From: Halanaerobiales bacterium
Lineage (GTDB): Bacteria; Bacillota; Halanaerobiia; Halanaerobiales; DTU029
Direction of reading: 5' to 3'
DNA: 64,000 bases
NCBI GenBank assembly: GCA_029981855.1
Contig: JARRCS010000002.1
Span: forward strand, 62,001-126,000
Shown here: piece after piece, positions 53,871 through 63,111 of the stretch
Numbering within the stretch: position 1 is the first letter of the stretch
Layout: every line of letters begins with the position of its first letter
Notes under the pieces: generated by a model
What the model saw: the letters and a program-made list of their open reading frames with translations, nothing else
The model's database searches: none
What the model was told of the DNA's origin: nothing
Made by a program: the position numbers and the translations under genes

Positions 53871-54407
53871 TTATTTTACCAGGGCGGCTCCGCGGTCAAG
53901 GGCCTCCTCGTTAATTGGTATGAGGTCATGTCTCCTTTCCGGGAGTACGTCCTTCAGGGATTTTTTTACCGTATCCAGCTTAACGATATTTTTTCGGGCT
54001 AGATAGGCTCCCAGCATAACCATATTGGCAACCCGGCTATTTCCCAGTTCATTGGCAATCTCATTGGCAGGCACCTTAATAACCTCAATATCATCGCGTT
54101 CCACCTCTTTAGCAATCAAAGAAGAGTTTATCAAGATGGTGCCTCCCTCTTTAACCATGGGGGCAAATTTTTCCAATGAGGGCAGATTCATCACCATTAC
54201 CGTATCCGGCCGGGAAGATAGGGGTGATGGTATCTTTTCAGAAGAGATGATAACCGTACAGTTGGCAGTACCACCTCTCATCTCCGGTCCGTAAGAGGGC
54301 ATCCAGGAGACCTCATCACCTTCCTTCATTCCGGCATAGGCCAGCAGTTTACCCATAGACATAACCCCCTGGCCGCCAAAACCGGCCATAATAATCTCTT
54401 CCTTCAT
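53871..54407 (-). CDS. vorC: 2-oxoacid:ferredoxin oxidoreductase, gamma subunit
   Basis: The gamma subunit is one chain of the four-subunit enzyme that oxidises 2-oxoacids to acyl-CoA with ferredoxin as acceptor. The 178 residues open MAGFGGQGVMSMGKLLAYAGM and continue WMPSYGPEMRGGTANCTVIIS, both diagnostic of this subunit. It abuts the beta-subunit gene. Operon context with ptb, buk and leucine dehydrogenase points to branched-chain 2-oxoacids (VOR) rather than 2-oxoglutarate, but specificity is inferred. Confidence 0.88.
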   Translation of the reverse strand: MKEEIIMAGFGGQGVMSMGKLLAYAGMKEGDEVSWMPSYGPEMRGGTANCTVIISSEKIPSPLSSRPDTVMVMNLPSLEKFAPMVKEGGTILINSSLIAKEVERDDIEVIKVPANEIANELGNSRVANMVMLGAYLARKNIVKLDTVKKSLKDVLPERRHDLIPINEEALDRGAALVK

Positions 54408-55145
54408 CTACTCCACCTCCTTAAATTCACCTAAGGGATAGGTGGGAACCATATTATCTGCTAACCATTTAACGGCCTCCACAGGAGCCATCCCCCAGTT
54501 TGTCGGACAGGCAGATAATACTTCAACCAGAGCAAAACCCTTTCCCTCTATCTGAACCTGAAAGGCCTTTTTAATGGCCTTTTTAGCCTGTCTGATATGT
54601 TTCGGGTCATGGACCGAGACCCTGGCAATATAGGCGGAACCATCCAGAACACTCAGCATCTCGGAGATTTTGATCGGGTGACCGGCAGTATTAGTATCCC
54701 TCCCGAAGGGAGAGGTGGTGGTCTTCTGCCCGACCAGGGTTGTCGGAGCCATCTGCCCACCGGTCATACCGTAGATGGCATTATTGACAAAGATGGTGGT
54801 AATCTTTTCACCGCGGTTAGCGGCATGGATAATCTCAGCGGTACCGATAGAAGCCAGGTCGCCATCTCCCTGATAGGTAAAAACAATCTTATCCGGGTGG
54901 ACTCTTTTGACACCGGTGGCTACAGCAGGTGCCCTACCATGGGAAGCCTCAAACATATCAACATCAAAGTACTCATAAGCCAGAACCGAACAGCCAACCG
55001 GGGCAACCCCGATAGTCTCTTCCCTGATACCGAGTTCATCTATAACCTCGGCAACTAGCCGGTGGATAATACCATGGGTACAACCGGGACAGTAATGGAA
55101 AGGTTTTTCGGTTAGTGAATCAGGATAGCCGGCAACTAATTTCAT
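54408..55145 (-). CDS. vorA: 2-oxoacid:ferredoxin oxidoreductase, beta subunit (TPP)
   Basis: This is the thiamine-diphosphate subunit. [24 protein letters not shown] carries a conserved Cys pair for the cluster, [23 protein letters not shown] is the TPP-binding motif (GDG...), and [17 protein letters not shown] follows. The 245-residue length is normal. It overlaps the alpha gene by 4 nt. Confidence 0.9.
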   Translation of the reverse strand: MKLVAGYPDSLTEKPFHYCPGCTHGIIHRLVAEVIDELGIREETIGVAPVGCSVLAYEYFDVDMFEASHGRAPAVATGVKRVHPDKIVFTYQGDGDLASIGTAEIIHAANRGEKITTIFVNNAIYGMTGGQMAPTTLVGQKTTTSPFGRDTNTAGHPIKISEMLSVLDGSAYIARVSVHDPKHIRQAKKAIKKAFQVQIEGKGFALVEVLSACPTNWGMAPVEAVKWLADNMVPTYPLGEFKEVE

Positions 55146-56206
55146 TTAATAGCACCCCCTATTTTAACAATCTCTTCAACTATCTCTTCTGGTGATGGAA
55201 CCATGCCACCGGTTCTACCATAGAAATAAACTTCCTTCTTGCCGTTAACGGCCAGCCGGACATCCTCCACCATCTGGCCGGCACTCATCTCAACTACCAG
55301 AAAGCTGTTCACTTTACCGGCGGCCTCTGCGATGATTTTCTCCGGAAAGGGGAAAAGGGAGATCGGTCTGATTAACCCTACCTTTATTCCCTTTTCCCGG
55401 GCAAGCTCAATCGCGCTTAAAGCAATCCGGGCAGTTGTACCATAGGCTACGATAACCAGTTCGGCATCATCCATTTTATAGGTCTCATACCTGACCTCCT
55501 TCTCCTTCATCTTGTCGTACTTGGCTTTTAATTTGAGATTATGTTTCTCCAGCTCCCTGGGGTCAAGAAACAGAGAATTGATTACATTCTTCTCCCTGCC
55601 TTTAGCCCCGTCGGTAGCCCAATCCTTTTTAGGTAAATCTGCGGGATCAATCTCTTTTTTAAATTCTACGGGCTCCATCATCTGACCAATAATTCCATCA
55701 CCGACGATCATAACGGGATTGCGGTATCTATCGGCAATCTCAAAGGCCTCCATGGTAAGATCTACCGCCTCCTGAACAGAAGAAGGTGCCAGAACGACTA
55801 AACGGTAATCACCATGGCCTCCGCCCTTGGTGGCCTGGAAGTAATCGGATTGAGAGGGCTGAATTCCACCTAAACCGGGGCCGCCTCTCATCATATTAAC
55901 AATGACAGCCGGTAGCTCTGCCCCAGCGATATAGGAAATCCCCTCCATCTTAAGACTAATTCCGGGACTGGATGACGAGGTTAAAACCCTGGCCCCGGCA
56001 CCGGCAGCGCCGTAAACCATATTACTGGCTGCCACCTCACTCTCTGCCTGTAAAAAGACACCCCCAACTTCCGGTAAACGGCGGGACATATATTCTGGCA
56101 GGGCATTCTGTGGGGTTATTGGATAACCAAAGAAATATCTACAACCGGCTTTAATAGCCGCTTCTGCTATTGCTTCATTACCTTTCATCAGAATCTTTTC
56201 ACCCAT
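55142..56206 (-). CDS. vorB: 2-oxoacid:ferredoxin oxidoreductase, alpha subunit
   Basis: The alpha subunit carries the pyrimidine-binding and substrate domains. It has [28 protein letters not shown], a [30 protein letters not shown] motif, and a C-terminal swivelling domain with [19 protein letters not shown]. The 354 residues match VorB/KorA proteins. It follows the ferredoxin gene with a 97-bp gap that holds a partial repeat A. Confidence 0.9.
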   Translation of the reverse strand: MGEKILMKGNEAIAEAAIKAGCRYFFGYPITPQNALPEYMSRRLPEVGGVFLQAESEVAASNMVYGAAGAGARVLTSSSSPGISLKMEGISYIAGAELPAVIVNMMRGGPGLGGIQPSQSDYFQATKGGGHGDYRLVVLAPSSVQEAVDLTMEAFEIADRYRNPVMIVGDGIIGQMMEPVEFKKEIDPADLPKKDWATDGAKGREKNVINSLFLDPRELEKHNLKLKAKYDKMKEKEVRYETYKMDDAELVIVAYGTTARIALSAIELAREKGIKVGLIRPISLFPFPEKIIAEAAGKVNSFLVVEMSAGQMVEDVRLAVNGKKEVYFYGRTGGMVPSPEEIVEEIVKIGGAIK

Positions 56207-56276
56207 TTGATAACCTCCTTAATCTAAATTGGGCTTTTAATCATATTAAATTAGTATCTTACTTTCGTTCGGCAAT

Positions 56277-56305
56277 AACTGCAAATAGATGTTGGAGAGA
56301 TGTTT
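56277..56305 (+). repeat. Repeat A, left arm at the ferredoxin stop
   Basis: AACTGCAAATAGATGTTGG and AGAGATGTTTAC match the left part of repeat A (shared prefix GCAATA). It ends in the stop codon of the ferredoxin-subunit gene on the minus strand. Confidence 0.65.
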
Positions 56306-56522
56306 ACTCCGGTCTATACACCCTAATGACCACATCCGGACAGATCATAGCACAGAGGCCGCAGCTGATACACTCCTCCTGGGCGGCCACCTCTGCAGGA
56401 TGGTAGCCATGGCTGTTAATCCTGTCCGCCATTTTAACTATATTTTTGGGGCAGACGGTGGTACATAACTCACATCCCTTACACCTCTCCTCATCAAAAA
56501 CCACTCTTTTTACCTGCTCCAT
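56304..56522 (-). CDS. vorD: 2-oxoacid:ferredoxin oxidoreductase, delta (2[4Fe-4S]) subunit
   Basis: A 72-residue ferredoxin-like chain with two CxxCxxCxxxCP clusters, CKGCELCTTVCPKN and CISCGLCAMICPDV. It passes electrons out of the complex. It is the first of the four subunit genes, 179 bp after buk. The VOR labels follow operon context. Confidence 0.9.
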   Translation of the reverse strand: MEQVKRVVFDEERCKGCELCTTVCPKNIVKMADRINSHGYHPAEVAAQEECISCGLCAMICPDVVIRVYRPE

Positions 56523-56701
56523 TGAATAAAAACCCCCTTAATTATGCAAGATTTCAGATCCTTTCTTAACCTGTATTCCCTTCCACAAAAAGATATAAAA
56601 TACCCCGAAAGAAATGAATAAGCTGAGCATTAAAAGATGAAAAAACCTCACTAAACAGATAATTATATAATATATATTTCTCTAAAAAAGGTGCAAATCC
56701 T

Positions 56702-57772
56702 CTATTTATATATACGGGCTTTTTCTTCACCGGTTAATACCCTGTAGGCACCAGCTACCAGTGCAGCCAGTTCCTCTTCCCCGGGGTAGACCTTAACAGG
56801 GGCAATAAATTCGATCATCTGAGTGAGCTGGGTAATAAACCGGTTAGAACGGGCAATCCCCCCGGTCAGGATAATGGCATCTATTTTACCATTAAGAACC
56901 GGGGCCAGAGAGCCGATCTCCTTGCCGACCTGATAAACCATGGCATTAAAGATTAATTTAGCCTTTTTATCACCCTGCCCGATCATCTCTTCAACCTTAC
57001 GGATATCGGTTGTACCAAGATAGGCGTTCAGGCCTCCATCTTTAAGTAGCTTTCTTCTCATCTCTTCATAGGAATACTTTCCTGAATAACATAGTTGGAC
57101 GAGATCAAAAACCGGTAATCCACCAGCCCGGTTAGGTGAAAAGGGGCCTTCCCCACATAAGGCATTATTGACATCGATTACCCTTCCCTGATGGTGAAGT
57201 CCAACAGAAATCCCACCACCTAAATGGGCGATAATCAGGCTTAGTTCCGTATATTTTTTACCGACTTCCCGGGCATATTTCCTGGCTACTGCCTTCTGGT
57301 TCAAAGCATGAAAAATACTTCTTCTCTCCAGTTCGGGCAGCCCGGAGATACGGGCCACCGGTTCGAGCTCATCAACGATTACAGGATCGACAATATAGGC
57401 CGGACAGTTTGCTTTATCGGCCAGTGCCCGGGCCAGTATCCCACCGAGATTGCTGGCATGTTCCTCAACCTTTTTGGCCTGTAGATCCTCGATCATCCTG
57501 TCATTAACCTCATAAGTTCCGCCGGGGATGGGCTTAAGTAACCCTCCCCGGCCAACTACCGCCTTTAAATCGGCTAGATCAATCTGATTTCTTCTCAGGA
57601 AATCATAAATATACTTTAAGCGCAGGTCTTTCTGGTCAATAATCTTACGAAAACCCGTAAGTTCACTGGCCTTATGGTTAATAGTCTCGGTAATAAGCAC
57701 AGTAAATCCGTCAAATAACCCTAGTTTGGTTGAGGTAGAACCCGTATTGATTGCTAAGATCAAGTCGGCCAT
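56702..57772 (-). CDS. buk: Butyrate kinase
   Basis: Buk makes ATP from butyryl- or branched-chain acyl-phosphate. It is an ASKHA kinase of 356 residues, with AINTGSTSTKLGLFD at 6-20, IIAHLGGGISVGLHHQGRVIDVNNAL and GEGPFSPNRAGGLPVF, then DAIILTGGIARS. It is separated by 8 nt from the dehydrogenase gene. In this operon it probably acts on isobutyryl-, 2-methylbutyryl- and isovaleryl-phosphate. Confidence 0.95.
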   Translation of the reverse strand: MADLILAINTGSTSTKLGLFDGFTVLITETINHKASELTGFRKIIDQKDLRLKYIYDFLRRNQIDLADLKAVVGRGGLLKPIPGGTYEVNDRMIEDLQAKKVEEHASNLGGILARALADKANCPAYIVDPVIVDELEPVARISGLPELERRSIFHALNQKAVARKYAREVGKKYTELSLIIAHLGGGISVGLHHQGRVIDVNNALCGEGPFSPNRAGGLPVFDLVQLCYSGKYSYEEMRRKLLKDGGLNAYLGTTDIRKVEEMIGQGDKKAKLIFNAMVYQVGKEIGSLAPVLNGKIDAIILTGGIARSNRFITQLTQMIEFIAPVKVYPGEEELAALVAGAYRVLTGEEKARIYK

Positions 57773-57780
57773 AAAATCAC

Positions 57781-58842
57781 CTACCTGGGAATAAAATTAC
57801 TGTGCAGCTTACCGATTCTGGCAATCCTCTCTTCAGCCATAATATCGGCAGCCTTATAGGTTGGTATATTATCCCTCTTGCTTATCTCAATAACCTTCTT
57901 AATATTATCATAGATCTTGCTGGCTTTATTCAGAGCACGTTCATGGTTATATCCCTGTAATTCCTCATATACATTGATTACCCCACCGGCATTAATTACA
58001 TAATCGGGGGCATAGAAAATACCCTTTTCTTCCAGGATATCGCCGTGCCGCTCTTCGGCCAGCACATTATTAGCTGCTCCGGCCACAATCTGACACTTCA
58101 ACCGGGGAATGGTATTATCATTAATCACGGCACCCAGGGCACAGGGAGCAAAGATATCACAGTCAACACCGTAGATTTCATCGGGTTTTACCGCCTCAGC
58201 ACCAAAATCTTTAACCACCCGGTTTACCCTCTCCTTATCGATATCGGTAACGATCAGCTTTCCACCCTCTTCACTGATGTGTTTGGCTAAATGGTAGCCT
58301 ACATGCCCGAGCCCCTGAATGGCTACTACCCTTCCTTGCAGATCGGGAGAACCAAAAACCTCATCAGCAGCAGCTTTCATCCCCCGCCAGACTCCGAAGG
58401 CGGTTACCGGAGAGGGGTCACCGCTGGTCCCTGGTAGGCCGGTAACGTAATCGGTCTCTTCAGCAATGATTGTCATATCATCTACGGTAGTCCCTACATC
58501 CTCTGCCGTAATATAACGGCCGTTCAGGCTCTGGATAAAACGGCCGTAGGCCCGTAACAGCTCTTCACTCTTGATCTTCCTGGCATCACCGATAATTACA
58601 GCCTTTCCTCCCCCGAGATTTAAGCCGGCAGCAGCTGACTTATAGGTCATACCCCTGGCTAATCTCAAAGCGTCCAGTAAGGCCTCTTCTTCGGTCCGGT
58701 AATTCCAGATCCTGGTTCCACCTAAAGCCGGTCCCAGTGTTGTATCATGGATGGCAATAATCGCCTTTAAACCGGATACCTCATCATAATTAAAGACAAC
58801 CTGTTCATAATCATACTTCTCCATATATGCAAAGAGTTCCAT
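57781..58842 (-). CDS. ldh: Leucine dehydrogenase (branched-chain amino acid dehydrogenase)
   Basis: It deaminates Leu, Val and Ile with NAD to 2-oxoacids. The 353 residues have [12 protein letters not shown], the catalytic region [22 protein letters not shown] with Lys68 and Lys80, an NAD fold with [22 protein letters not shown], and [21 protein letters not shown]. Leu versus Phe or Val preference is set by context. A decayed second copy lies at 59,785-60,059. Confidence 0.93.
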   Translation of the reverse strand: MELFAYMEKYDYEQVVFNYDEVSGLKAIIAIHDTTLGPALGGTRIWNYRTEEEALLDALRLARGMTYKSAAAGLNLGGGKAVIIGDARKIKSEELLRAYGRFIQSLNGRYITAEDVGTTVDDMTIIAEETDYVTGLPGTSGDPSPVTAFGVWRGMKAAADEVFGSPDLQGRVVAIQGLGHVGYHLAKHISEEGGKLIVTDIDKERVNRVVKDFGAEAVKPDEIYGVDCDIFAPCALGAVINDNTIPRLKCQIVAGAANNVLAEERHGDILEEKGIFYAPDYVINAGGVINVYEELQGYNHERALNKASKIYDNIKKVIEISKRDNIPTYKAADIMAEERIARIGKLHSNFIPR

Positions 58843-58863
58843 TTAATATCCTCCTTTCACAAT

Positions 58864-59769
58864 TCACCTCATTCTTTCTACAACCACCTTAGCCAGAGCA
58901 ATGGAATTAAGTTTAGTCTCTACTCTATCCGCTCTGGAGGTAATAACAAGTGGTACCCTGGCCCCATAGACCAGGCTGGCCGCCTTAAGTCCGGAATAGA
59001 ATACTAATGATTTATAAAGAATATTACCTGCTTCAATATCGGGCACAAGCAGGATATCCGCCCTGCCGGCAACCGGGCTATCTATCCCCTTATGTCTAGC
59101 AGCCTCGATACTGATGGCATTATCAAGGGCCAGCGGACCATCAATAATGGCGTTTTTAATCTGTCCCCTGTCAGCCATCTTGGACAGGATTGCTGCATCA
59201 AGGGTAGCCGGCATGGCCGGATTAACCTTTTCCACGGCTGCCAGCGGTGCAACCCTTGGTTTCTCAAACCCCAGGGCCCTGGCTACCTCAACAGCATTAT
59301 TAATAATTTCAACCTTTTCCTCCAGATTAGGAGCTATATTCATACCTCCGTCGGTCATCAGGATAAGCCTCTTTTCCTTATCCAGATAGATTAAGGTTAC
59401 CAGGCTCAACAACCTGCCCTGTCTTAACCCATATTCTTCCGCTAACATTGCCTTTAAGATTGCCTTCGTACTGAGTAATCCCTTCATCGGTAGGTCAGCT
59501 CTTCCTGCAGCAATTAATTCCATAGCCACACGGGCAGATTCCCGGTTTGAACCTGTAGCAATTATCTCACCGTTGAAATCGTAATCTAAATCCTTTAATA
59601 CCTCTTCTATCCTTTGCCGTTCACCTATGAGAACCGGTTTAACCAGGCCCCTTTGCTGGGCCTGCTGAAGACTTTTCAGTACCAGGGGGTCTCCGGCAGC
59701 AGCAACCGCCAGCCTGAGGGGCGGGGTCTTTTTTGCCTCTTCAATTATTTCCTCAATATTCTTAAACAT
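58864..59769 (-). CDS. ptb: Phosphate butyryltransferase
   Basis: Ptb turns acyl-CoA plus phosphate into acyl-phosphate for Buk. The 301 residues from ATG 59769 (AGGAGG 7 nt upstream, preferred over the ATG two codons earlier) include LRLAVAAAGDPLVLKSLQQA, DLPMKGLLSTKAILKAML, MTDGGMNIAPNLEEKVEI and VAGRADILLVPDIEAGNILYKSL. It precedes the dehydrogenase by 21 nt. Confidence 0.94.
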   Translation of the reverse strand: MFKNIEEIIEEAKKTPPLRLAVAAAGDPLVLKSLQQAQQRGLVKPVLIGERQRIEEVLKDLDYDFNGEIIATGSNRESARVAMELIAAGRADLPMKGLLSTKAILKAMLAEEYGLRQGRLLSLVTLIYLDKEKRLILMTDGGMNIAPNLEEKVEIINNAVEVARALGFEKPRVAPLAAVEKVNPAMPATLDAAILSKMADRGQIKNAIIDGPLALDNAISIEAARHKGIDSPVAGRADILLVPDIEAGNILYKSLVFYSGLKAASLVYGARVPLVITSRADRVETKLNSIALAKVVVERMR

Positions 59770-59784
59770 AGCCATACCTCCTGT

Positions 59785-60059
59785 CTATCTAATTCTATTG
59801 ATTGCAGCAATTATTGCTAGCCTTTCCTCAACCAGCTGAGCTGCCTGATTGGTAGATATGCCCTTTTCTTCTGAAATTCTAAAGATCTCCAGCAGCTGGT
59901 TAAAAATGCCTTCACACCGTGACGTGGTTCAGCCAGGACATTATTGGCAGCTCCGGCAACAATATCACAGTTTAAAAGATCGATAGTCTCGTCATTTATT
60001 ACCGCACCAAGGGCATTAGGAGAAAAAACCTCACATTTACATTCGAAAAATATTCTCAC
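59785..60059 (-). pseudogene. Leucine dehydrogenase remnant
   Basis: A short frame from 60059 gives [21 protein letters not shown] and [17 protein letters not shown], close to the intact dehydrogenase ([20 protein letters not shown] and [16 protein letters not shown]). After that the homologous frame is broken. A second frame carries [22 protein letters not shown] and [17 protein letters not shown] to a stop at 59785, matching the intact C-terminus. The N-terminal two-thirds and about 50 residues in between are deleted. It lies directly upstream of ptb, so the operon once had two dehydrogenase genes. Confidence 0.85.
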
Positions 60060-60084
60060 CTAAAACATCCTCACTTATATTAAA

Positions 60085-60100
60085 TGCATAAATCATTCCA
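60085..60100 (-). promoter_or_regulatory. Candidate sigma-54 (-24/-12) promoter of the ptb operon
   Basis: TGGAATGATTTATGCA has GG and GC exactly 10 nt apart, with TGG at -24 and TGCA at -12 as in the consensus TGGCAC-N5-TTGCA. It is upstream of the operon and next to a sigma-54 activator gene. Confidence 0.6.
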
Positions 60101-60203
60101 GCTTTTCCGGCTCAGCACATCTGACCTCCTTTCCCGAGCTACCGGGCTTTTTATCTTCTTCATCATCAAATAATCAGGCATTTTTCCGAATATTTTTATG
60201 CAA

Positions 60204-60242
60204 TAAAAAACATGCCTGCAAAAAATTGCAGGCATGTTTTTT
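60204..60242. terminator. Bidirectional terminator after the sigma-54 activator gene
   Basis: ACATGCCTGCAA/TTGCAGGCATGT is a perfect 12-bp stem with runs of A on the left and T on the right, so it can work on both strands. On the minus strand it ends the regulator gene. Confidence 0.9.
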
Positions 60243-60283
60243 CAGGCAAAATTAGATGAGTGATATTAAATCCCCCTAAGCTT

Positions 60284-62029
60284 TTAATCAATCCCGTACT
60301 TATCGAGCTTATAGTAAAGGCTCCTGATAGCAATTCCCAGGATTTTAGCCGCCTCGGTCTTGTTGCCATCAGTTTTTTTCAGGGCCTGAATAATTGCCTT
60401 TTTTTCCGTCTCATTCATAATCTCCTTTAGAGAACGGTTATCCAGATCAAACTGGTTTAGATCAAAGCGTCCTTCCTGCCCCTTATTCTTTTTGCCCCTT
60501 AAAAATGGTAAATGCTCCAATTTAATCATATCATTTTCCAGACCGAGGTTAATCATAGCCCGGCCGATTATATTCTCCAGCTCCCGGACATTACCCGGCC
60601 AGTCATAAAGCATTAATTTATCCAGGGCCTCATCAGTAATTCCCCTGACCGAGCGGCCGTATTCCTGATTAAACTTATGGATTATATGATAGGCAAGATG
60701 GGGGATATCTTCCTTTCTATCCCTCAGGGGTGGTAAAAAGAGGGGGAAAACATTGAGGCGGTAGTAGAGATCTTCCCTGAAATTACCTTCCTGAATAGCC
60801 CTCTCTAAATTTATATTGGTAGCTACAATTACCCGGACATCGATCTCTATCGGTCTTGCTCCGCCGACCCTGATGATCTCCTTTTCCTGTAATACCCGGA
60901 GTAATTTCGCCTGGAGATTCAGGCTGATCTTACCGATCTCATCAAGAAAGATGGTGCCTCCATCAGCTTCTTCAAAGAGACCCTTCTTGCCACCCTTCCT
61001 GGCCCCGGTAAAGGCCCCCTCTTCATAACCGAAGAGCTCGCTCTCAAGAATACTGTCAGCCAGGGCAGAACAGTTAACCCGAATAAATTTTTGCTCTTTT
61101 CTTGGGCTGGCATTATGGATGGCATGGGCGAATAACTCCTTACCGGTACCGCTCTCACCCCTGAGAAGGACGGTAACTGGTGTTTGAGAGGCCTTTTGGG
61201 CCTGTTTAATTACCGCCCTGATGGTATCACTAACACCAATTATATCATCAAAACTATATTTGGCATTTAAGTGCCTGATCATCCGGCGGGCATGATCCAG
61301 TTCCTCGGTAAGTTTTTTTATCTCAGAAACATCGTGAATAACCCCGACACTCCCCTTAAGCTCACCGTCAACCAGGATAGGGGCCACATTGACAATCACA
61401 TCCTTTTTGGATGGGCCGACCTTCATCCTGACACCGTGAACCGGTTTTTTCGTCTTGAGGACCTGATAATGCATACTCTCTCCCTCGGCAATATCAACTG
61501 TTGCCGGTTTACCGATAACATCCTCCTCCGTCAGGCCGGTTAATTTAGTATATTCGGGATTGATCATCATCCCGATGCCGTTTTTATCTACTACTGAGAT
61601 GGCATCCTGAGTGGAGTTGATAATGGCCTCCAGCAGAACCCTCATTTCCTTTAGGTTAGTGAGTTCCTCGGCCAGCTTTTTAACTTCGGTAATATCCCGG
61701 AAAAGTGCCACAGCACCAATGACATTTGAATTATTATCTTTAACAGGTACCCTGTTGGTGATAATAGTCGTCTCCCCTGTGTGCTGAATCTGATTAATCT
61801 CGGGCTTACCCGTTTTAAGCACAATGTGTAAACGAGTGTTAGGGATAACCTCCCTGACATTTTTACCCAAAACATCTTCCCGTTTTAAATCCATTATCTC
61901 TTCAGCAGCCTTATTAAAGATCTCGATTCTCTCATTTTGATCTATAAAGATTAAACCATCATGAGTAGAATTGATGATTACATCCTTCTTTCTATTCTCC
62001 TTAATTAATTCTTCTATACTACCCATCAT
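60284..62029 (-). CDS. Sigma-54-dependent PAS-PAS-AAA activator (BkdR-like)
   Basis: Enhancer-binding proteins of this kind open sigma-54 promoters. The 581 residues hold two PAS domains (about 15-115 and 135-235), a AAA domain with Walker A GESGTGKE at 291-298 and the sigma-54-contact GAFTGA at 338-343, then a Fis-type HTH at the end (NKTEAAKILGIAIRSLYYKL). The layout matches BkdR of B. subtilis, which activates the bkd operon. Its place upstream of ptb, ldh, buk and the oxoacid ferredoxin oxidoreductase supports the same job. It is preceded by the P-loop protein gene with a 1-nt gap. Confidence 0.9.
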   Translation of the reverse strand: MMGSIEELIKENRKKDVIINSTHDGLIFIDQNERIEIFNKAAEEIMDLKREDVLGKNVREVIPNTRLHIVLKTGKPEINQIQHTGETTIITNRVPVKDNNSNVIGAVALFRDITEVKKLAEELTNLKEMRVLLEAIINSTQDAISVVDKNGIGMMINPEYTKLTGLTEEDVIGKPATVDIAEGESMHYQVLKTKKPVHGVRMKVGPSKKDVIVNVAPILVDGELKGSVGVIHDVSEIKKLTEELDHARRMIRHLNAKYSFDDIIGVSDTIRAVIKQAQKASQTPVTVLLRGESGTGKELFAHAIHNASPRKEQKFIRVNCSALADSILESELFGYEEGAFTGARKGGKKGLFEEADGGTIFLDEIGKISLNLQAKLLRVLQEKEIIRVGGARPIEIDVRVIVATNINLERAIQEGNFREDLYYRLNVFPLFLPPLRDRKEDIPHLAYHIIHKFNQEYGRSVRGITDEALDKLMLYDWPGNVRELENIIGRAMINLGLENDMIKLEHLPFLRGKKNKGQEGRFDLNQFDLDNRSLKEIMNETEKKAIIQALKKTDGNKTEAAKILGIAIRSLYYKLDKYGID

Positions 62030-62030
62030 C

Positions 62031-62711
62031 TCACCTCAACCAGGGGGGAGTCATAAAGATATCAATGGGAAAAATTTCCTCATCAACTTTAAAATCCTCA
62101 TCTATTAAAGGCAGCAGATCCCTTCTGACAGCAATAAATTTTACCGGCAGGCCCATTTTCTGCGCAGCTTCTTTAACTATGGGGTACCCTTCTTTTATCT
62201 CCTCTATCCCTGTTTCTACCCCCAGGTTTGTGTTACAGATAATGTTATCCACCTTTAACCTGCTTCGCATCTCTATCCTTTCCTTAGCCTCCATAATCCC
62301 CTCAACATTACCAGTAAAAGTCCTTAAGGTGTTGACAACCAGGTTCATCTCGTAGTCATCTTCTGCCAGCTTACGTGATACACTGCTCAGGGCAATGGCC
62401 CCTTCTTCATCTCCCCCGACATCGATTACCCCCCGGTAATCGATGTTCTGAATCAATTTTTGCACCCTGGCAGAAATAATCGGCAGATCGGCATGAAGTA
62501 AATTTTTGGGAAAAATAACCTCAACACCCTTTTCTTCAAGAAACTCTGCCTTCTCCCTGGACCTGAAATAGGGATTGAGCACATCTAAATCTACCAGTAA
62601 AATATTAGAAAACTGTTCGGCCAGCAGCAGAGAATAGTTAATCGATATCTCCGTCTTGCCGCTTCCGTAATTGCCGGTAAAGATAGTTACTCTACTGAAA
62701 TCCATAGGCAT
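62031..62711 (-). CDS. MinD/CobQ-like P-loop ATPase, unknown
   Basis: This 226-residue protein has a P-loop GNYGSGKTEISINYSLL at 13-20 and on, DLDVLNPYFRSREKAEFLEEKGV (a deviant Walker/switch), and IDVGGDEEGAIALSSVSRKL. It resembles CobQ/MinD-type ATPases that load or partition cofactors or proteins. It is cotranscribed with the sigma-54 activator. A role in the same pathway is possible but not shown. Confidence 0.65.
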   Translation of the reverse strand: MPMDFSRVTIFTGNYGSGKTEISINYSLLLAEQFSNILLVDLDVLNPYFRSREKAEFLEEKGVEVIFPKNLLHADLPIISARVQKLIQNIDYRGVIDVGGDEEGAIALSSVSRKLAEDDYEMNLVVNTLRTFTGNVEGIMEAKERIEMRSRLKVDNIICNTNLGVETGIEEIKEGYPIVKEAAQKMGLPVKFIAVRRDLLPLIDEDFKVDEEIFPIDIFMTPPWLR

Positions 62712-63111
62712 CCCCTCTATCCTGTATTAATCCTATGCAGTTATTTTACAAATTATTTTAACCTCAAACCATTTCTTTCCAATTCCTTTATTAATGCAAA
62801 GAAGTTTTCGCACCAAACCATTTCGAAAGCTGGTAAAAGACAAATTACCCTCTTTTATAATACTATTTCGATAAATAAAAATAAAATCCTTTATGAAGGA
62901 AAAAAGGATTTTCCCTTTCCCTGTAGAAACTATGATAAAACGGTTAATTTACATATAGGGACCATGAGGGATTATACTATCCGCTAAATGCATTTTCATA
63001 ACGATATAGCACTTGGACCTCCTATCTGTCTGAGCTAATCCAAAAGACCCGTAAATAAAAAAAGAGATAAGGAGTAAAAAACTCCTTATCCCTAAAAAGA
63101 GGTGTTTACAG
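62712..63111. other. 400-bp intergenic region with a hairpin
   Basis: An AT-rich gap between the P-loop ATPase gene and the small membrane protein gene. AAAATCCTTT/AAAGGATTTT (62,883-62,912) forms a hairpin followed on the minus strand by ATTTTTATTT, a possible terminator. A stretch near 62,950-63,040 with ACTTGGACCTCCTATCT weakly resembles part of the long repeat A at 23.9-24.0 kb. No gene is seen. Confidence 0.5.
63066..63090 (-). terminator. Terminator after the arcC-linked small gene
   Basis: GATAAGGAGT/ACTCCTTATC with a T-rich loop is followed by TCTTTTTTT on the minus strand. Confidence 0.9.

Noticed and set aside
53776-53871. 31-codon ORF starting at the vorC stop (TAATG)
   Set aside because: There is no ribosome binding site and no recognisable domain, and it lies just before the terminator. 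Overlap alone is not enough.
56690-56720. Buk stop codon (Ile-Tyr-Lys-stop) as another repeat A arm
   Set aside because: Only the TATAAATAG resemblance is present; no arm or interior of repeat A follows.
62950-63045. Second long repeat A or mobile element
   Set aside because: Only GGACCTCCTRTCT and neighbours match the copy at 24 kb. The arms are absent, so it remains a weak resemblance.
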